Positions 50,778 to 60,283 of a DNA stretch of 64,000 nt are shown here, piece after piece; the stretch's first letter is position 1, and every line of letters begins with the position of its first letter. The notes below the pieces were generated by a model, which did no database searches, had not been told where the DNA came from, and was given only the letters and a program-made list of their open reading frames with translations. Both the position numbers and the translations under genes were made by a program. Origin of the DNA: an uncultured Clostridia bacterium (GTDB lineage Bacteria > Bacillota > Clostridia > UMGS1810); assembly GCA_934500875.1 (NCBI GenBank), contig CAKSTL010000010.1:52244-116243 (forward strand), read 5' to 3'.

Positions 50778-52694
50778 TTGAAAAATTTTTTTGAAAACGG
50801 CAAATTATTTGTAGGCATAAACTATTGGGAATCAAAAAATGCCATAAATATGTGGGAAAATTTTGATGAAACAATTATAGAGTCTGATTTTAAAAAAATG
50901 TCAGATGCCGGAATAACAATTCTCCGAATTTTCCCGATATGGTCGGTGTTTCAGCCAATTAAGGCGATGCGCGATAATTTTGGTGTAGTTGAATACAGAC
51001 TTGGCGAGGAACCTTTCCCGGACACCGAAGCAGGCAAAGCGGGAGTGAGCGAGGAAGCTTGCAGAAAGTTTGAAGTTGTTTGTAAGCTGGCAGAAAAATA
51101 CAACCTTAAACTTATTGCAGGATTGCTTACAGGTCATATGAGCGGAAGATATTATGCTCCTCCGGCATTTGAAGGGAGAAATCCGATAAGTGACCCTACG
51201 TTGGTTAAGTGGGAAATCAGATTTATAAAATACTTTGTCGGAAGAATGAAAGTTTTCCCATCAATAGCAGGTTGGGATTTGGGAAATGAATGCTGCGGAT
51301 TTACACCAAGAGGTGGATTTGATAATAACGATATATCATATGTTTGGCAAACAGTTATAGCTGACACTATAAGACTTGCAGACTTCGAACATCCTGTAAT
51401 ATCCGGATATGATGTCGTTCCGACGGCTGACGGGGCGTTTAATGCTATGGAACTTGGCGAGATGCTCGATATAAATACGACGCATCCGTATACGTTTTTT
51501 TCTGATTTTAAAGATCCGATTGTTTCTATGCGTCCTATTCTTGAAGGTGCATTTAAGTGCAGACTGTACGGTGATATAAGTAAAATTCCGACATTTATTC
51601 AGGAAGTGGGAGCTATCGGGTATACAACGTGCAGTAAGAAAACAGAAGCTGATTTTTACCGTTGTCTTTTATATTCGGCGTGGTCGCATAACTGTCTTGG
51701 TGTTATGTGGTGGTGTGCATTCGATCAGGATAATATTGAATATGCACCATATGATTTTAATAATATCGGAAGTGAATACGGATTTTTCAAGAATGACGGC
51801 AGTGCGAAACCGATTGTTGACGAAAACAAAAAATTTAACAGTTTTGTAAGCAAACTTCCGTTTGATAAACTTCCGCCGGCTGTTACAGATGCAATCTGTA
51901 TAATACCAAAACAGACTGATGAGAAATATGTTAATGTATTACGTTCAACGTATAGTCTTGCAAAACAGGCGAATATGAACATTGGATTTTCACATGCTGA
52001 CGAGCCTTTGCCCGAATCGGATATATACATAATGCCGTCTGTTGACACAACACGTGCAATAACAAGGCACAGGCTTGTTGAATTGCTTGATAGAGTAAAA
52101 AAAGGTGCGGTATTGTATTTTTCAATAGGAAGTGCACAATTCAGATGGTTTGATAAACTTTCGGGAATGGATATAGCGTATCGTGAAGGTTCCGGATATT
52201 TTGAAAACATTTTGATTGACGGCGAGGAACTTGCTGTTAAGTCGGAGTTTAAATATATTGTCGAGAAATGTTCGGCTGATGTAATTGCAAAAGCAGACGA
52301 CGGCAGACCGGTTTTTGTTAAGAATGCTTATGGTAATGGATTTATTTTCGTAAGCACAATACCTATCGAAAAATATCTGGCAACTCAAAATACTGTGTTC
52401 AGCAACGAAAATTCGCAAAAATTTTCAAAATGGTATGAATGTCTTTTGAGTGAAAAGAGCAATAAACATGTTGTAATTCCTGCGGCGCAAATGGTGTGCT
52501 CAACAGAGCATATTATAGATAACGGTTCGCGTTATGCAGTTATAATAAATTATTCAAAAGAACACATTAAAAGCAATTTGAAAATTGATGATGCCTGGGA
52601 AGTTTCAGAGGTATACAGAGGCAAGTTAGACGACAACAATCTTTTTCTCGGCGCTTGTGATGCAGCCGTTATTAAGCTAGTAAAGAAAAAATGA
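50778..52694 (+). CDS. GH5-like (clan A) glycoside hydrolase, cytosolic
   Basis: This 638-residue protein has a TIM-barrel of the GH-A clan. The acid/base Glu is in WDLGNECC (E171) and the nucleophile in FIQEVGAIG (E276). N-terminal GINYWESKNAINMWENFDE and later MWWCAFDQD are GH5/cellulase-family elements. The C-terminal 250 residues form an extra domain resembling the beta-galactosidase trimerisation type (YIMPSVDTTRAITRHRLVELLDRVKKGA). No signal peptide is seen. TTG 50778 is likely: GAGG lies nine bases before it, while the ATG at 50763 overlaps that site. Cleavage of beta-mannosidic or beta-glucosidic linkages is plausible, exact substrate unknown. Confidence 0.8.
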   Translation: MKNFFENGKLFVGINYWESKNAINMWENFDETIIESDFKKMSDAGITILRIFPIWSVFQPIKAMRDNFGVVEYRLGEEPFPDTEAGKAGVSEEACRKFEVVCKLAEKYNLKLIAGLLTGHMSGRYYAPPAFEGRNPISDPTLVKWEIRFIKYFVGRMKVFPSIAGWDLGNECCGFTPRGGFDNNDISYVWQTVIADTIRLADFEHPVISGYDVVPTADGAFNAMELGEMLDINTTHPYTFFSDFKDPIVSMRPILEGAFKCRLYGDISKIPTFIQEVGAIGYTTCSKKTEADFYRCLLYSAWSHNCLGVMWWCAFDQDNIEYAPYDFNNIGSEYGFFKNDGSAKPIVDENKKFNSFVSKLPFDKLPPAVTDAICIIPKQTDEKYVNVLRSTYSLAKQANMNIGFSHADEPLPESDIYIMPSVDTTRAITRHRLVELLDRVKKGAVLYFSIGSAQFRWFDKLSGMDIAYREGSGYFENILIDGEELAVKSEFKYIVEKCSADVIAKADDGRPVFVKNAYGNGFIFVSTIPIEKYLATQNTVFSNENSQKFSKWYECLLSEKSNKHVVIPAAQMVCSTEHIIDNGSRYAVIINYSKEHIKSNLKIDDAWEVSEVYRGKLDDNNLFLGACDAAVIKLVKKK

Positions 52695-52745
52695 CTAGAC
52701 TATTATTTAATCGTCTGAAAATTGAATTATTGGGGAGTAAGTGAT

Positions 52746-53747
52746 TTGATTTATAAGAATATTGAGTTTCATAATGTTGCCGAATTTATTGAAAATGATA
52801 ATGGGTGTGTATCGTTTCGGAGAGTTCCTAAAAATGTTCAGGACGCAATGGAAATGAATAAAGAAATATGTGAATGTGCCACGGGTGTGGAAATGCGCTT
52901 TGTTATGAAAAGTGATACTGTAAGGGTAAAACTAAAAAAGAAAAATGATACTTTCAGTACCGTAAATGTATTCCGTGGTGATATTCTTGCCGGTTGGGAC
53001 GAGCTCGAAAAGGTTATTACTGCTGATGAAACAGAGATTGTTTTGCAGAAACCGAAAAATCCTTCGACGCTGTTAAAAATGTCGGAACAGATGAGAACAA
53101 GGTGGTCGCCGGAAGTAATAAGAATAATGTTTAACCATGGTTATTATGAATTTATTGATATAATCGGGGAGGTTGAACCTCCGCAAAAAAGTCAGGTTCC
53201 CTCTAATACTATGCTTGCATACGGTTCTTCAATAACTCACGGTTCAAATTCTGTTATAGCGTATATGTCGTGGGTATCGATTTTATCAAGAAAGTTAGAT
53301 GTTGATAATATAAACTTGGGAATGGCAGGAAGCTGTGCTATGGAACCTGAAATGATTGAATATATCGCATCGGAGGGCGAAAGCGGCAGATGGGATTTTG
53401 CGGTTCTTGAGCTTGGTATAAATGTACTTAATTGGGAAGAGAAAAAAATAACAAGCCGTGTAAAAAACACGTTAAAACAAATTGCCGGACGAAATCCGGG
53501 CAAGAGAGTCTATGTCGTTTCGCCGTTTTATTGTAATAATGATTTTTATGGAAAAAAACATGCGAATATGTGGCGTACGTATATTAAGAACATTGCAGAT
53601 GAATTGAATTATTCAAATGTAACTGTCATTAACGGACTTGATATTTTGGGAAAAATGTGTTTCTTATCAGCTGATGAAATTCATCCCAGTATTGAAGGAA
53701 TGATGTTAATTGCAGATAATATGTATAAACGCATATGCGGAAAATAA
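52746..53747 (+). CDS. SGNH/GDSL-type esterase (carbohydrate esterase-like)
   Basis: This 333-residue hydrolase has an N-terminal beta domain (about 1-140) and a C-terminal SGNH domain. The Ser block is LAYGSSITHG, with Ser replacing the usual Asp of GDS. The Gly block is NLGMAGS, the Asn block LELGIN, and the closing catalytic pair DEIHPS. It is probably a deacetylase for acetylated xylan or mannan oligosaccharides. TTG 52746 is chosen, eight bases after GGGGAG. No signal peptide is seen, so it acts inside the cell on imported sugars. Confidence 0.85.
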   Translation: MIYKNIEFHNVAEFIENDNGCVSFRRVPKNVQDAMEMNKEICECATGVEMRFVMKSDTVRVKLKKKNDTFSTVNVFRGDILAGWDELEKVITADETEIVLQKPKNPSTLLKMSEQMRTRWSPEVIRIMFNHGYYEFIDIIGEVEPPQKSQVPSNTMLAYGSSITHGSNSVIAYMSWVSILSRKLDVDNINLGMAGSCAMEPEMIEYIASEGESGRWDFAVLELGINVLNWEEKKITSRVKNTLKQIAGRNPGKRVYVVSPFYCNNDFYGKKHANMWRTYIKNIADELNYSNVTVINGLDILGKMCFLSADEIHPSIEGMMLIADNMYKRICGK

Positions 53748-53795
53748 GAAGAAATTGCAAATAGATGTTTTAAACAACAGAAGGTGAAAATCAAG

Positions 53796-54794
53796 ATGAA
53801 TAATAAATTTTTAACAGTAACAGATTTTATAAAATCAGATTGTAAAGACGACGTTTCTGATATTTTACAAAAAATAATTGATGAAAATCCCAACAAAACG
53901 ATTTTCTTTCCTGACGGGAAATACTATATTTCAAAGTCTATTGTAACCCCGGCAGAGCCGTCAAAAACTGTGTCGTTAAAACTCGGCGCCTATGCGCAGA
54001 TTATAGCGACTGAAAATTGGAACGGCAGCGGTGCTCTTATAAAGCTCGGAGGAAAATTTCCGGCAAACGATATAAGAACAAACGGCAGCAATAGTTTCTT
54101 TGAGGGAGGGATTCTCGACGGAAATGATATTGCAGACGGCATTTCAATAGACGGCGGACGTGAAACCGTTATACGAAATGTTTCAATAAAGCATACAAGA
54201 ATCGGTGTCCACATAAAAAATGGAGCAAATAATGGTTCTGCAGATTCTGATATATCAGGTGTAAATATTGTCGGCAATGGTAAAACAGCTTCGATTGGTA
54301 TTCTTGCCGAAGGGTGGGACAACACTTTTACAAATATAAGAATATCTGATGTTTTTGTCGGAGTATGGCTTAAATCGGCAGGAAATATACTCCGCAACGT
54401 TCATCCGCTTTATACCTTGGATTATACTGATTATGAGCAGAGCTGCGGATTTATTGTTGATGGTAACAGACCTGACAACTGGTTTGATTTTTGTTACAGT
54501 GACCAGTTTTCAACAGGATTCTTGATAAATGCACGTATTACTATGCACAACTGTTTTTGTTTTTGGTATTCACCGCGTGAAAAACAGCACATTGCAGTAA
54601 GATCTGATGGAAAGTTTAATTCTATTGTTTCAAATCTTGCTATTGGATTTTGTGAGAATGAAGCAAAGAATTATGTTCTAAAAACAGGAAGTGATGGTGG
54701 TGGCGGAGTTATACAGAACTTAATTGTCAGCGATGTGAATGTAATAAATGATGATACATATAAAAAATATTTGTCAGGCAGTGTTATTTCGTAG
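53796..54794 (+). CDS. Right-handed beta-helix protein (pectate-lyase-3-like start)
   Basis: This 332-residue protein opens with VTDFIKSDCKDDVSDILQKI and NKTIFFPDGKYYISKSI, the classic start of the pectate-lyase-superfamily helix. Later turns carry DGNDIADGISIDGG and RNVSIKHTRIGVHIKNG. No secretion signal was found. Catalytic residues of lyases or GH28 are not evident. It may be a glycan-binding or epimerase-like member. ATG 53796 is preferred over a GTG at 53784 that lies on the AAGG site. Confidence 0.78.
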   Translation: MNNKFLTVTDFIKSDCKDDVSDILQKIIDENPNKTIFFPDGKYYISKSIVTPAEPSKTVSLKLGAYAQIIATENWNGSGALIKLGGKFPANDIRTNGSNSFFEGGILDGNDIADGISIDGGRETVIRNVSIKHTRIGVHIKNGANNGSADSDISGVNIVGNGKTASIGILAEGWDNTFTNIRISDVFVGVWLKSAGNILRNVHPLYTLDYTDYEQSCGFIVDGNRPDNWFDFCYSDQFSTGFLINARITMHNCFCFWYSPREKQHIAVRSDGKFNSIVSNLAIGFCENEAKNYVLKTGSDGGGGVIQNLIVSDVNVINDDTYKKYLSGSVIS

Positions 54795-54837
54795 CAACCC
54801 GATGTAAGCAATGAGATTACAGAATGAGGTGAATGGT

Positions 54838-57243
54838 ATGAACGATTATAAATTTAACGATAAAGAAAAGAGCATAAGCATATATAGAACAGACCTCCCT
54901 GCTCCGTGGATAAACTATTTGTCAAACGGACATATGCACGCATTTGTTTCGCAATGCGGCGGAGGTCTGCTTTGGGTTGAAAATGCGGCAAAATACCGTA
55001 TAAGCCGTTATCGAATGTATAATCTGCCGATAGATTCTCCCGGATTTTACATATATTTGCGGGAAAAAGACGGGACAGTTTGGTCACCGACTTTCAGACC
55101 TGTTGAAACAAAGCTTGACAGATTTGAGGCAAAGCACTTTCCCGGCAAGTCTGTGTTTATTGCCGAAAAAGATGGGACCGAGGCGATACTGACACTCTTT
55201 GTAATGCCTGATTATGATGTTTTGGCTTGGCGTCTTGATTTGCATAATAACGGCGAAAATGATAAAGAATTTGATGTTTTTGCGTATACCGAGCTTTCGC
55301 AAATGAGATATTCTGACGAGGTGACTAATGAATATTACTGGCGGCATATGCTTACAACTTGGTTTGACAATGAAAGTCAAACCGTGCAGTATTTATATCA
55401 TTTTCCGAAACCCGAAGATATAGAAAAACAGCCTTTGGTGTACTTTGGCTGTGACCGCAAAATAAAATCGTATTCAAGCGACCGTGATGCGTTTGTCGGA
55501 AATTACCGATTTGAGAAAAATCCTATCGCTGTGGAAAACGGAATTTGCGGAAATGAGGAAATTCAATCGGGCGAACCCTGCGCCGCTTTGCATACGCATA
55601 TATGTATCGGCAGCAACAAAGAAGAAAGTGTATCGTTCTATTTGGGTGCCGAGATGGGCGCTTTGACACATATAGATGAAGTAAAGAAAAAGGTAAGGGA
55701 GAATTTAAATGCATTAAGGGAACATCAAAAGGTTGACGAGCAGGAGGAAAAGCTTGATAGTTGGTGGAATGAATTTTTAGGTAAATTCGAGTGTGACATT
55801 CCGGAAGAAAGCGCAAAAAGGCAGATAAACATCTGGGGACCGATTGAGTCGGTGCATACCGCAAGATATTCAAGGTCTGTGAACGCAAATGCCCCCGGCA
55901 CAAGAACTCTCGGATTTCGTGATACCTGTCAGGATATGCTTGCAATTACATATCGTAATCCTATGTTTGCAAAAGCGCGGTTAAAATTTTTGATGAGCAA
56001 GCAGTATAAGAGCGGAAATGCAATTCACTGCACGGGTTTTTATGATTCGGATATGCCAGATTACATTACAAGGTGCGACGATCATTTGTGGCTTGCCTTT
56101 CTTGTGTATTCACTGATTTCGGAAACCGGGGACATAGGTTTGCTTGATGAAAAAGTTCCGTATCTCGCAGATGACCACATAAGTGAAGGTGAATACGCAA
56201 CTGTGTGGGAACATCTGATGGCAGGGGTAAGCTTTACGGAAAACCATCTTGGCGAACATGGGCTTCCGCTTACGCTTCGAGGCGACTGGAACGACATAAT
56301 CGGAAAGTTTTCAAGAAAGGGAAAAGGTGAATCGGTGTTTGCGGCGCAGCAGTATGTTGCGGTGCTTAACAATATGATTGAAATAGCGGAATATGTTAAG
56401 AATGATACTGATTTAAAGTATTTGAAACAGTGCAGAAAAAAACAAACGGAAAATATAGAAAAATCATCTTGGAACGGCGAATGGTGGTATAGATGCTTTA
56501 ATGATGACGGCGAGCCTCTCGGGAGTAAAAAAGATGATTTCGGAAAGATTTGGATAAATTCGCAGACTTGGTCAGCAATAAGCGGAGTCGGAACGAGGGA
56601 ACAGCAACGAAAGGCAATGGATGCGGTAAATAAGTATCTTGATACAGGAGTGGGACTTATGAAACTTACGCCGGGATTTGAAACTTGGCCCAATGTTGTA
56701 AATCCTTTCAGCGGATATAATCCCGGAAACGGAGAAAACGGAGCTGTATTCTGCCATGCCCACACGTGGGCGGTAATTGCCGAAGCGAAGCTTGGTAATG
56801 CACATTTCGCGTGGAAATATTATAACGATTTACTACCGCATAATATAATTGAGAAAAACGGAGTTGAAAAATATAAGTCTGAACCATACACGTGGTGCAG
56901 TAATATTATAGGCTATCCGAATAACAAACAGGGGTGGGGAAATATTTCGCACATTTCGGGAACTGTTGCATGGATGAATGTTGCGGCAACGCAGTATCTG
57001 CTCGGCGTAAAACCCGTACTCGGCGGAATTGTGTTTGAACCGTGTATCCCGTCCGAATGGACCGAGTATGAGGTTAAGCGTGAGTACCGTGGTGTTAAGC
57101 TAGATGTTAAATTCTTCAATCAAAATCATAAAAACGGCGGTGTAACAAAAATAAAATTTGCCGATAAGGAATTTAACGGTAATTTTCTGCCGTTTGAGTG
57201 TATAGATGGCTTGAAGAAAATAAGCATAAGTGTTATTTTATAG
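54838..57243 (+). CDS. GH94-family glycoside phosphorylase
   Basis: This 801-residue protein has the GH94 layout: an N-terminal beta-sandwich (about 1-260) and an alpha/alpha toroid. The catalytic Asp lies in RGDWND (about 481-486). NAPGTRTLGFRDTCQDMLAI and YNPGNGENGAVFCHAH are further family motifs that bind phosphate and sugar. Family enzymes cleave cellobiose, cellodextrin, chitobiose or related beta-glucosides with phosphate, giving a sugar 1-phosphate and saving ATP. ATG 54838 is eight bases after GAGG. This cytosolic phosphorylase would be the last step in processing imported oligosaccharide. Confidence 0.9.
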   Translation: MNDYKFNDKEKSISIYRTDLPAPWINYLSNGHMHAFVSQCGGGLLWVENAAKYRISRYRMYNLPIDSPGFYIYLREKDGTVWSPTFRPVETKLDRFEAKHFPGKSVFIAEKDGTEAILTLFVMPDYDVLAWRLDLHNNGENDKEFDVFAYTELSQMRYSDEVTNEYYWRHMLTTWFDNESQTVQYLYHFPKPEDIEKQPLVYFGCDRKIKSYSSDRDAFVGNYRFEKNPIAVENGICGNEEIQSGEPCAALHTHICIGSNKEESVSFYLGAEMGALTHIDEVKKKVRENLNALREHQKVDEQEEKLDSWWNEFLGKFECDIPEESAKRQINIWGPIESVHTARYSRSVNANAPGTRTLGFRDTCQDMLAITYRNPMFAKARLKFLMSKQYKSGNAIHCTGFYDSDMPDYITRCDDHLWLAFLVYSLISETGDIGLLDEKVPYLADDHISEGEYATVWEHLMAGVSFTENHLGEHGLPLTLRGDWNDIIGKFSRKGKGESVFAAQQYVAVLNNMIEIAEYVKNDTDLKYLKQCRKKQTENIEKSSWNGEWWYRCFNDDGEPLGSKKDDFGKIWINSQTWSAISGVGTREQQRKAMDAVNKYLDTGVGLMKLTPGFETWPNVVNPFSGYNPGNGENGAVFCHAHTWAVIAEAKLGNAHFAWKYYNDLLPHNIIEKNGVEKYKSEPYTWCSNIIGYPNNKQGWGNISHISGTVAWMNVAATQYLLGVKPVLGGIVFEPCIPSEWTEYEVKREYRGVKLDVKFFNQNHKNGGVTKIKFADKEFNGNFLPFECIDGLKKISISVIL

Positions 57244-57292
57244 ATTTAAAAACATATTCATACAGTGAAAGTCTGTGTTGGAATTGAATAAT

Positions 57293-57346
57293 AAAATGCG
57301 CATGCTTTGATGTTTTCCAATGAGAAACCCAAAGTATGCGCATTTT
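57293..57346. terminator. Bidirectional terminator between the polysaccharide and minus-strand operons
   Basis: AAAATGCGCATGCTTTG (57293-57309) pairs with CAAAGTATGCGCATTTT (57330-57346), with one mismatch, with A and T tracts on both sides. It can serve the GH94 gene and the convergent YitT gene. Confidence 0.88.
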
Positions 57347-57375
57347 AATTTGTTTTTATATTGATTGTTTTTACG

Positions 57376-58227
57376 TCATTCTATTTCTTTAAAACCTTCG
57401 CCGATTACCTCGTGAACGTTGCTTATGACAACAAAGGCGTGTTTATCTATTTTGTGTATCAGATTCATATAGACCGGAAGCTCCTTGGGAGTTACAACAC
57501 ACAAAAGCATAATCCTTTCCTCATTTGAATACATACCTATGCTGTGCACACCGGTTACACCTCGTTCATACTGTGTTAAAATATAGTCTGATATTTTTCT
57601 TGTTTCCTTTGAGAATATCATTACCATTTTTGCGCCGTCGCCGAGCGTGATTATTCTGTCTGTTATTATTGAAGAAACATACAGCGCTATTATGGAATAA
57701 ACAGTTACGGTGTAACTTTTAAACACAATTCCGGCTAAAATAACGATTACACAGTCGATTACCATTATAAGTTTTGCAAGCGATATATGCGGCATCAGTT
57801 TTTTTAATATCAGCCCGGCAAAATCGCTTCCGCCGGTGGAAGCGCCGGTTTTGACAATCATGCCGACACCGGCGCCCATAAGCACGCCGCCTGACAAAAC
57901 ACCGATGAGCTCATTTTCAAAATATGGTTGAATATGGCTTGTGAATTCAAGACAAACAGACAGTAATAAAATTCCTGCACTTGTTTGTATTATTGCGTAC
58001 TTTCCGAGACTTTTATATCCAAAAATAAAAAGAATTGCATTAAAAATCAGGTTAGTTAATGACATTTTTATCCCAAATATATGCAACAGTACTGTTCCGA
58101 TTGTAGAAATTCCTCCTGCCGAAATTTTGTTGGGGGTTAAAAATACATTTATTGAAACCGAAAGCAAGATACATCCAAATAAAAGGAACATAAAATCATA
58201 CAATAAATTTTTTAATGGAATTCTCAT
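57376..58227 (-). CDS. YitT-family membrane protein
   Basis: This 283-residue protein has about five transmembrane helices in the first 170 residues (LYDFMFLLFGCILLSVSINVFL; GVLMGAGVGMIVKTGASTGG). A cytosolic DUF2179 domain (about 200-283) follows. GASTGGSDFAG is the family signature. Transport of an unidentified small molecule has been suggested for the family; specificity is unknown. It overlaps the upstream hydrolase gene by four bases (58224-58227), so it is the last gene of the operon. Confidence 0.9.
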   Translation of the reverse strand: MRIPLKNLLYDFMFLLFGCILLSVSINVFLTPNKISAGGISTIGTVLLHIFGIKMSLTNLIFNAILFIFGYKSLGKYAIIQTSAGILLLSVCLEFTSHIQPYFENELIGVLSGGVLMGAGVGMIVKTGASTGGSDFAGLILKKLMPHISLAKLIMVIDCVIVILAGIVFKSYTVTVYSIIALYVSSIITDRIITLGDGAKMVMIFSKETRKISDYILTQYERGVTGVHSIGMYSNEERIMLLCVVTPKELPVYMNLIHKIDKHAFVVISNVHEVIGEGFKEIE

Positions 58228-59279
58228 TTTGTAACCAGTCCTTGTGCATTTAAATCGTCATAAATTGCATTATGAATATCTCGCCGCATATTTTCTATTA
58301 AATTGTAATCATAGCCTTTAAAATTGTTTTTCTTATTTAGGCATCTCGTTGCATTTGTCAATATTATGGCATAAATATTGCGTTTGCGATTAAAAAACAA
58401 CGATGTGCCTGTATGTCCGCAGTGTCCAAAACTTCCGACCGGGAATAATTCGCCGGACTGGTTGTAATTTTTATCAACAAACAGCCAACCAAGTCCCCAG
58501 CCCTCGCCAAGGTTGCCGACATAGTTTTTTTCAGAAGCATCGAACATACTCTTTGAATACAAAACAGGATTTTTATTCATAATAGCTTTTGCAAATTTAT
58601 TGATGTCACCGATGGTAAAAAATTGTCCGCCGGATCCGGCGCTAGTACCAAGAATACGTATGTTTTCGTCATCCCAAGGGTGGTCGAGTCCGTCTAAATT
58701 TTTGCTTCTGTAACAAATTACCGAATTCGGTTCATCAATTTCAATGTTAAATTTACTTCTTGTATATTCCAGAGGAGTTTTAATCATTTTATCAAAAATA
58801 TCTTCGAGAGGTAAATTATATACCTTTTCAAGAATATATCCCAGTAAAATCATTCCATTGCACGAGTACATCTGACTTGTTCCCGGTGCAAAGGAAAGCG
58901 GTGTGGCAAGTATGAAATCTCTTACGGCACTGCTTCCGTTTTTCGCAGCACTGGATGGTATTTCGTATCTTATAATGCCGGAGGTATGGGTAAGCAGCTG
59001 CATTACCGTTATATTTGTTTTATCTTCGGGTACATTCTCAAAAAAATCCTTCAATGTGCTGTTTAAGGTGAATTTTTTTCTGTCTATCGCCATCAAAGTA
59101 AGAGTGGAGGTAACAAGAACCTTCCCCATACTCGCTATATCAAAGTATGTATTTTCATCAACGTTTTGTGAGTGAAGAAATTCAGAGGTTCCGTTTACAG
59201 AAACCAAAACGCCGTATGAATCAAAATCGCCGTTTTGAAATTTTTGATTTAATAGTTTTTTTGTGTTGTTTAATTCCAT
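58224..59279 (-). CDS. Beta-lactamase-fold serine hydrolase
   Basis: This 351-residue member of the class C beta-lactamase/esterase superfamily has no signal peptide. The SxxK motif is ASMGKVLV, with the Ser and Lys intact. Further motifs are MYSCNGMILLGYILE (Tyr block) and FGHCGHTGT (the HxG/KTG equivalent). ATG 59279 is seven bases after AGGAG; an upstream ATG at 59303 overlaps the previous gene. Adjacent enzymes suggest a catabolic esterase or amidase role. It is the second such enzyme in the window, the first being in the GRE operon. Confidence 0.88.
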   Translation of the reverse strand: MELNNTKKLLNQKFQNGDFDSYGVLVSVNGTSEFLHSQNVDENTYFDIASMGKVLVTSTLTLMAIDRKKFTLNSTLKDFFENVPEDKTNITVMQLLTHTSGIIRYEIPSSAAKNGSSAVRDFILATPLSFAPGTSQMYSCNGMILLGYILEKVYNLPLEDIFDKMIKTPLEYTRSKFNIEIDEPNSVICYRSKNLDGLDHPWDDENIRILGTSAGSGGQFFTIGDINKFAKAIMNKNPVLYSKSMFDASEKNYVGNLGEGWGLGWLFVDKNYNQSGELFPVGSFGHCGHTGTSLFFNRKRNIYAIILTNATRCLNKKNNFKGYDYNLIENMRRDIHNAIYDDLNAQGLVTK

Positions 59280-59299
59280 TTTTTTGCTCCTATTTAAAA

Positions 59300-60283
59300 T
59301 CATCCTATGGTTAGCACAACCTTGCCGATATTTTCACCGCGCTCAAGTACAGCGTGCGCTTCTTCTGCTTTCTCAATCGGGAAAGTTTTATAAATTGTGG
59401 GTTTTACAAGTCCTTTTTCAATTTTCGGAAATACATTTTTAACGAGTTCTGCAAGAATTTGTGCTTTTACTTCGGGTGTCCTTGAACGCAAAGTTGAACC
59501 GATAATTCTTACATTTCTCACATAAATATTCTTAAGGTCGATTTCTGTTTTTTGTCCTGCTAAAGCTGCAATCATTATCCATCTTGCGCCGTGTGTTAAA
59601 TACGGCAGACATTCTCCCATATGCTCGCCGCCCAAGCAATCTATTGTAACGTCAACTCCGTTTCCTGCCTCAAGTTCATGTTTTAAAACATCAGCGGTTT
59701 TCTCTTTTGATGTGTTGATTACAATATCTGCATTCAAATGCTTTATTGATTCTGCTATCTTATCTGACAAAACAGAGGTTATAACCCTTATTCCAAACGC
59801 TTTTGCCATGGGAATTATAACACTTGCAAGTCCGCTTGCGCCGGCATGCATTAAAAGCGTATTGCCTTCTTTAATTTTTCCCTCGATAAAGAGATTTAGG
59901 TACGCAGTTGCGAATGCCTCGGGAATTGCCGCCGCCTCAACCATTGAGCAATTTTTCGGGACAGGCATAAGCATATCATATTTTACAGCAACATACTCGG
60001 CATAACCGCCTCCGCCCAAAAGTGCGCAAACCTTGTCACCTATTTTCCAATCCGACTTTTCTTTGGCATCGTTTCCGATTTCAACAACTTTTCCCGAAAT
60101 TTCAAGTCCCATCCATTCAGGGCATCCCGGAGGAGGTGGGTAATCTCCCTCTCTCTGCATTAAATCTGCACGGTTAAGCGCCGCCGCTTCAATTTTTACA
60201 AGTACTTCATCCGATTTTATAATCGGGTCGGGTACATTGCTCCACGATAACGATTTGTCATTGTTTACAAGTATTGCTTTCAT
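59300..60283 (-). CDS. Quinone-oxidoreductase-like NAD(P)H dehydrogenase (MDR superfamily)
   Basis: This 327-residue protein belongs to the zinc-free medium-chain dehydrogenase group related to QOR/PIG3. Features include ALNRADLMQREGDYPPPPGCP near the N-terminus and the cofactor site MHAGASGLASVIIPMAKAFG. The conserved zinc-binding cysteines are missing. It would reduce or oxidise a conjugated carbonyl substrate with NADPH. GGAGG precedes the start. Its ATG overlaps the previous gene stop by four bases, so it is translationally coupled to the SGNH hydrolase gene. Confidence 0.9.
   Translation of the reverse strand: MKAILVNNDKSLSWSNVPDPIIKSDEVLVKIEAAALNRADLMQREGDYPPPPGCPEWMGLEISGKVVEIGNDAKEKSDWKIGDKVCALLGGGGYAEYVAVKYDMLMPVPKNCSMVEAAAIPEAFATAYLNLFIEGKIKEGNTLLMHAGASGLASVIIPMAKAFGIRVITSVLSDKIAESIKHLNADIVINTSKEKTADVLKHELEAGNGVDVTIDCLGGEHMGECLPYLTHGARWIMIAALAGQKTEIDLKNIYVRNVRIIGSTLRSRTPEVKAQILAELVKNVFPKIEKGLVKPTIYKTFPIEKAEEAHAVLERGENIGKVVLTIG

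Noticed and set aside
56082..56765. 227-codon minus-strand frame opposite GH94
   Set aside because: Antisense to conserved catalytic sequence, no recognisable motif and no ribosome site.
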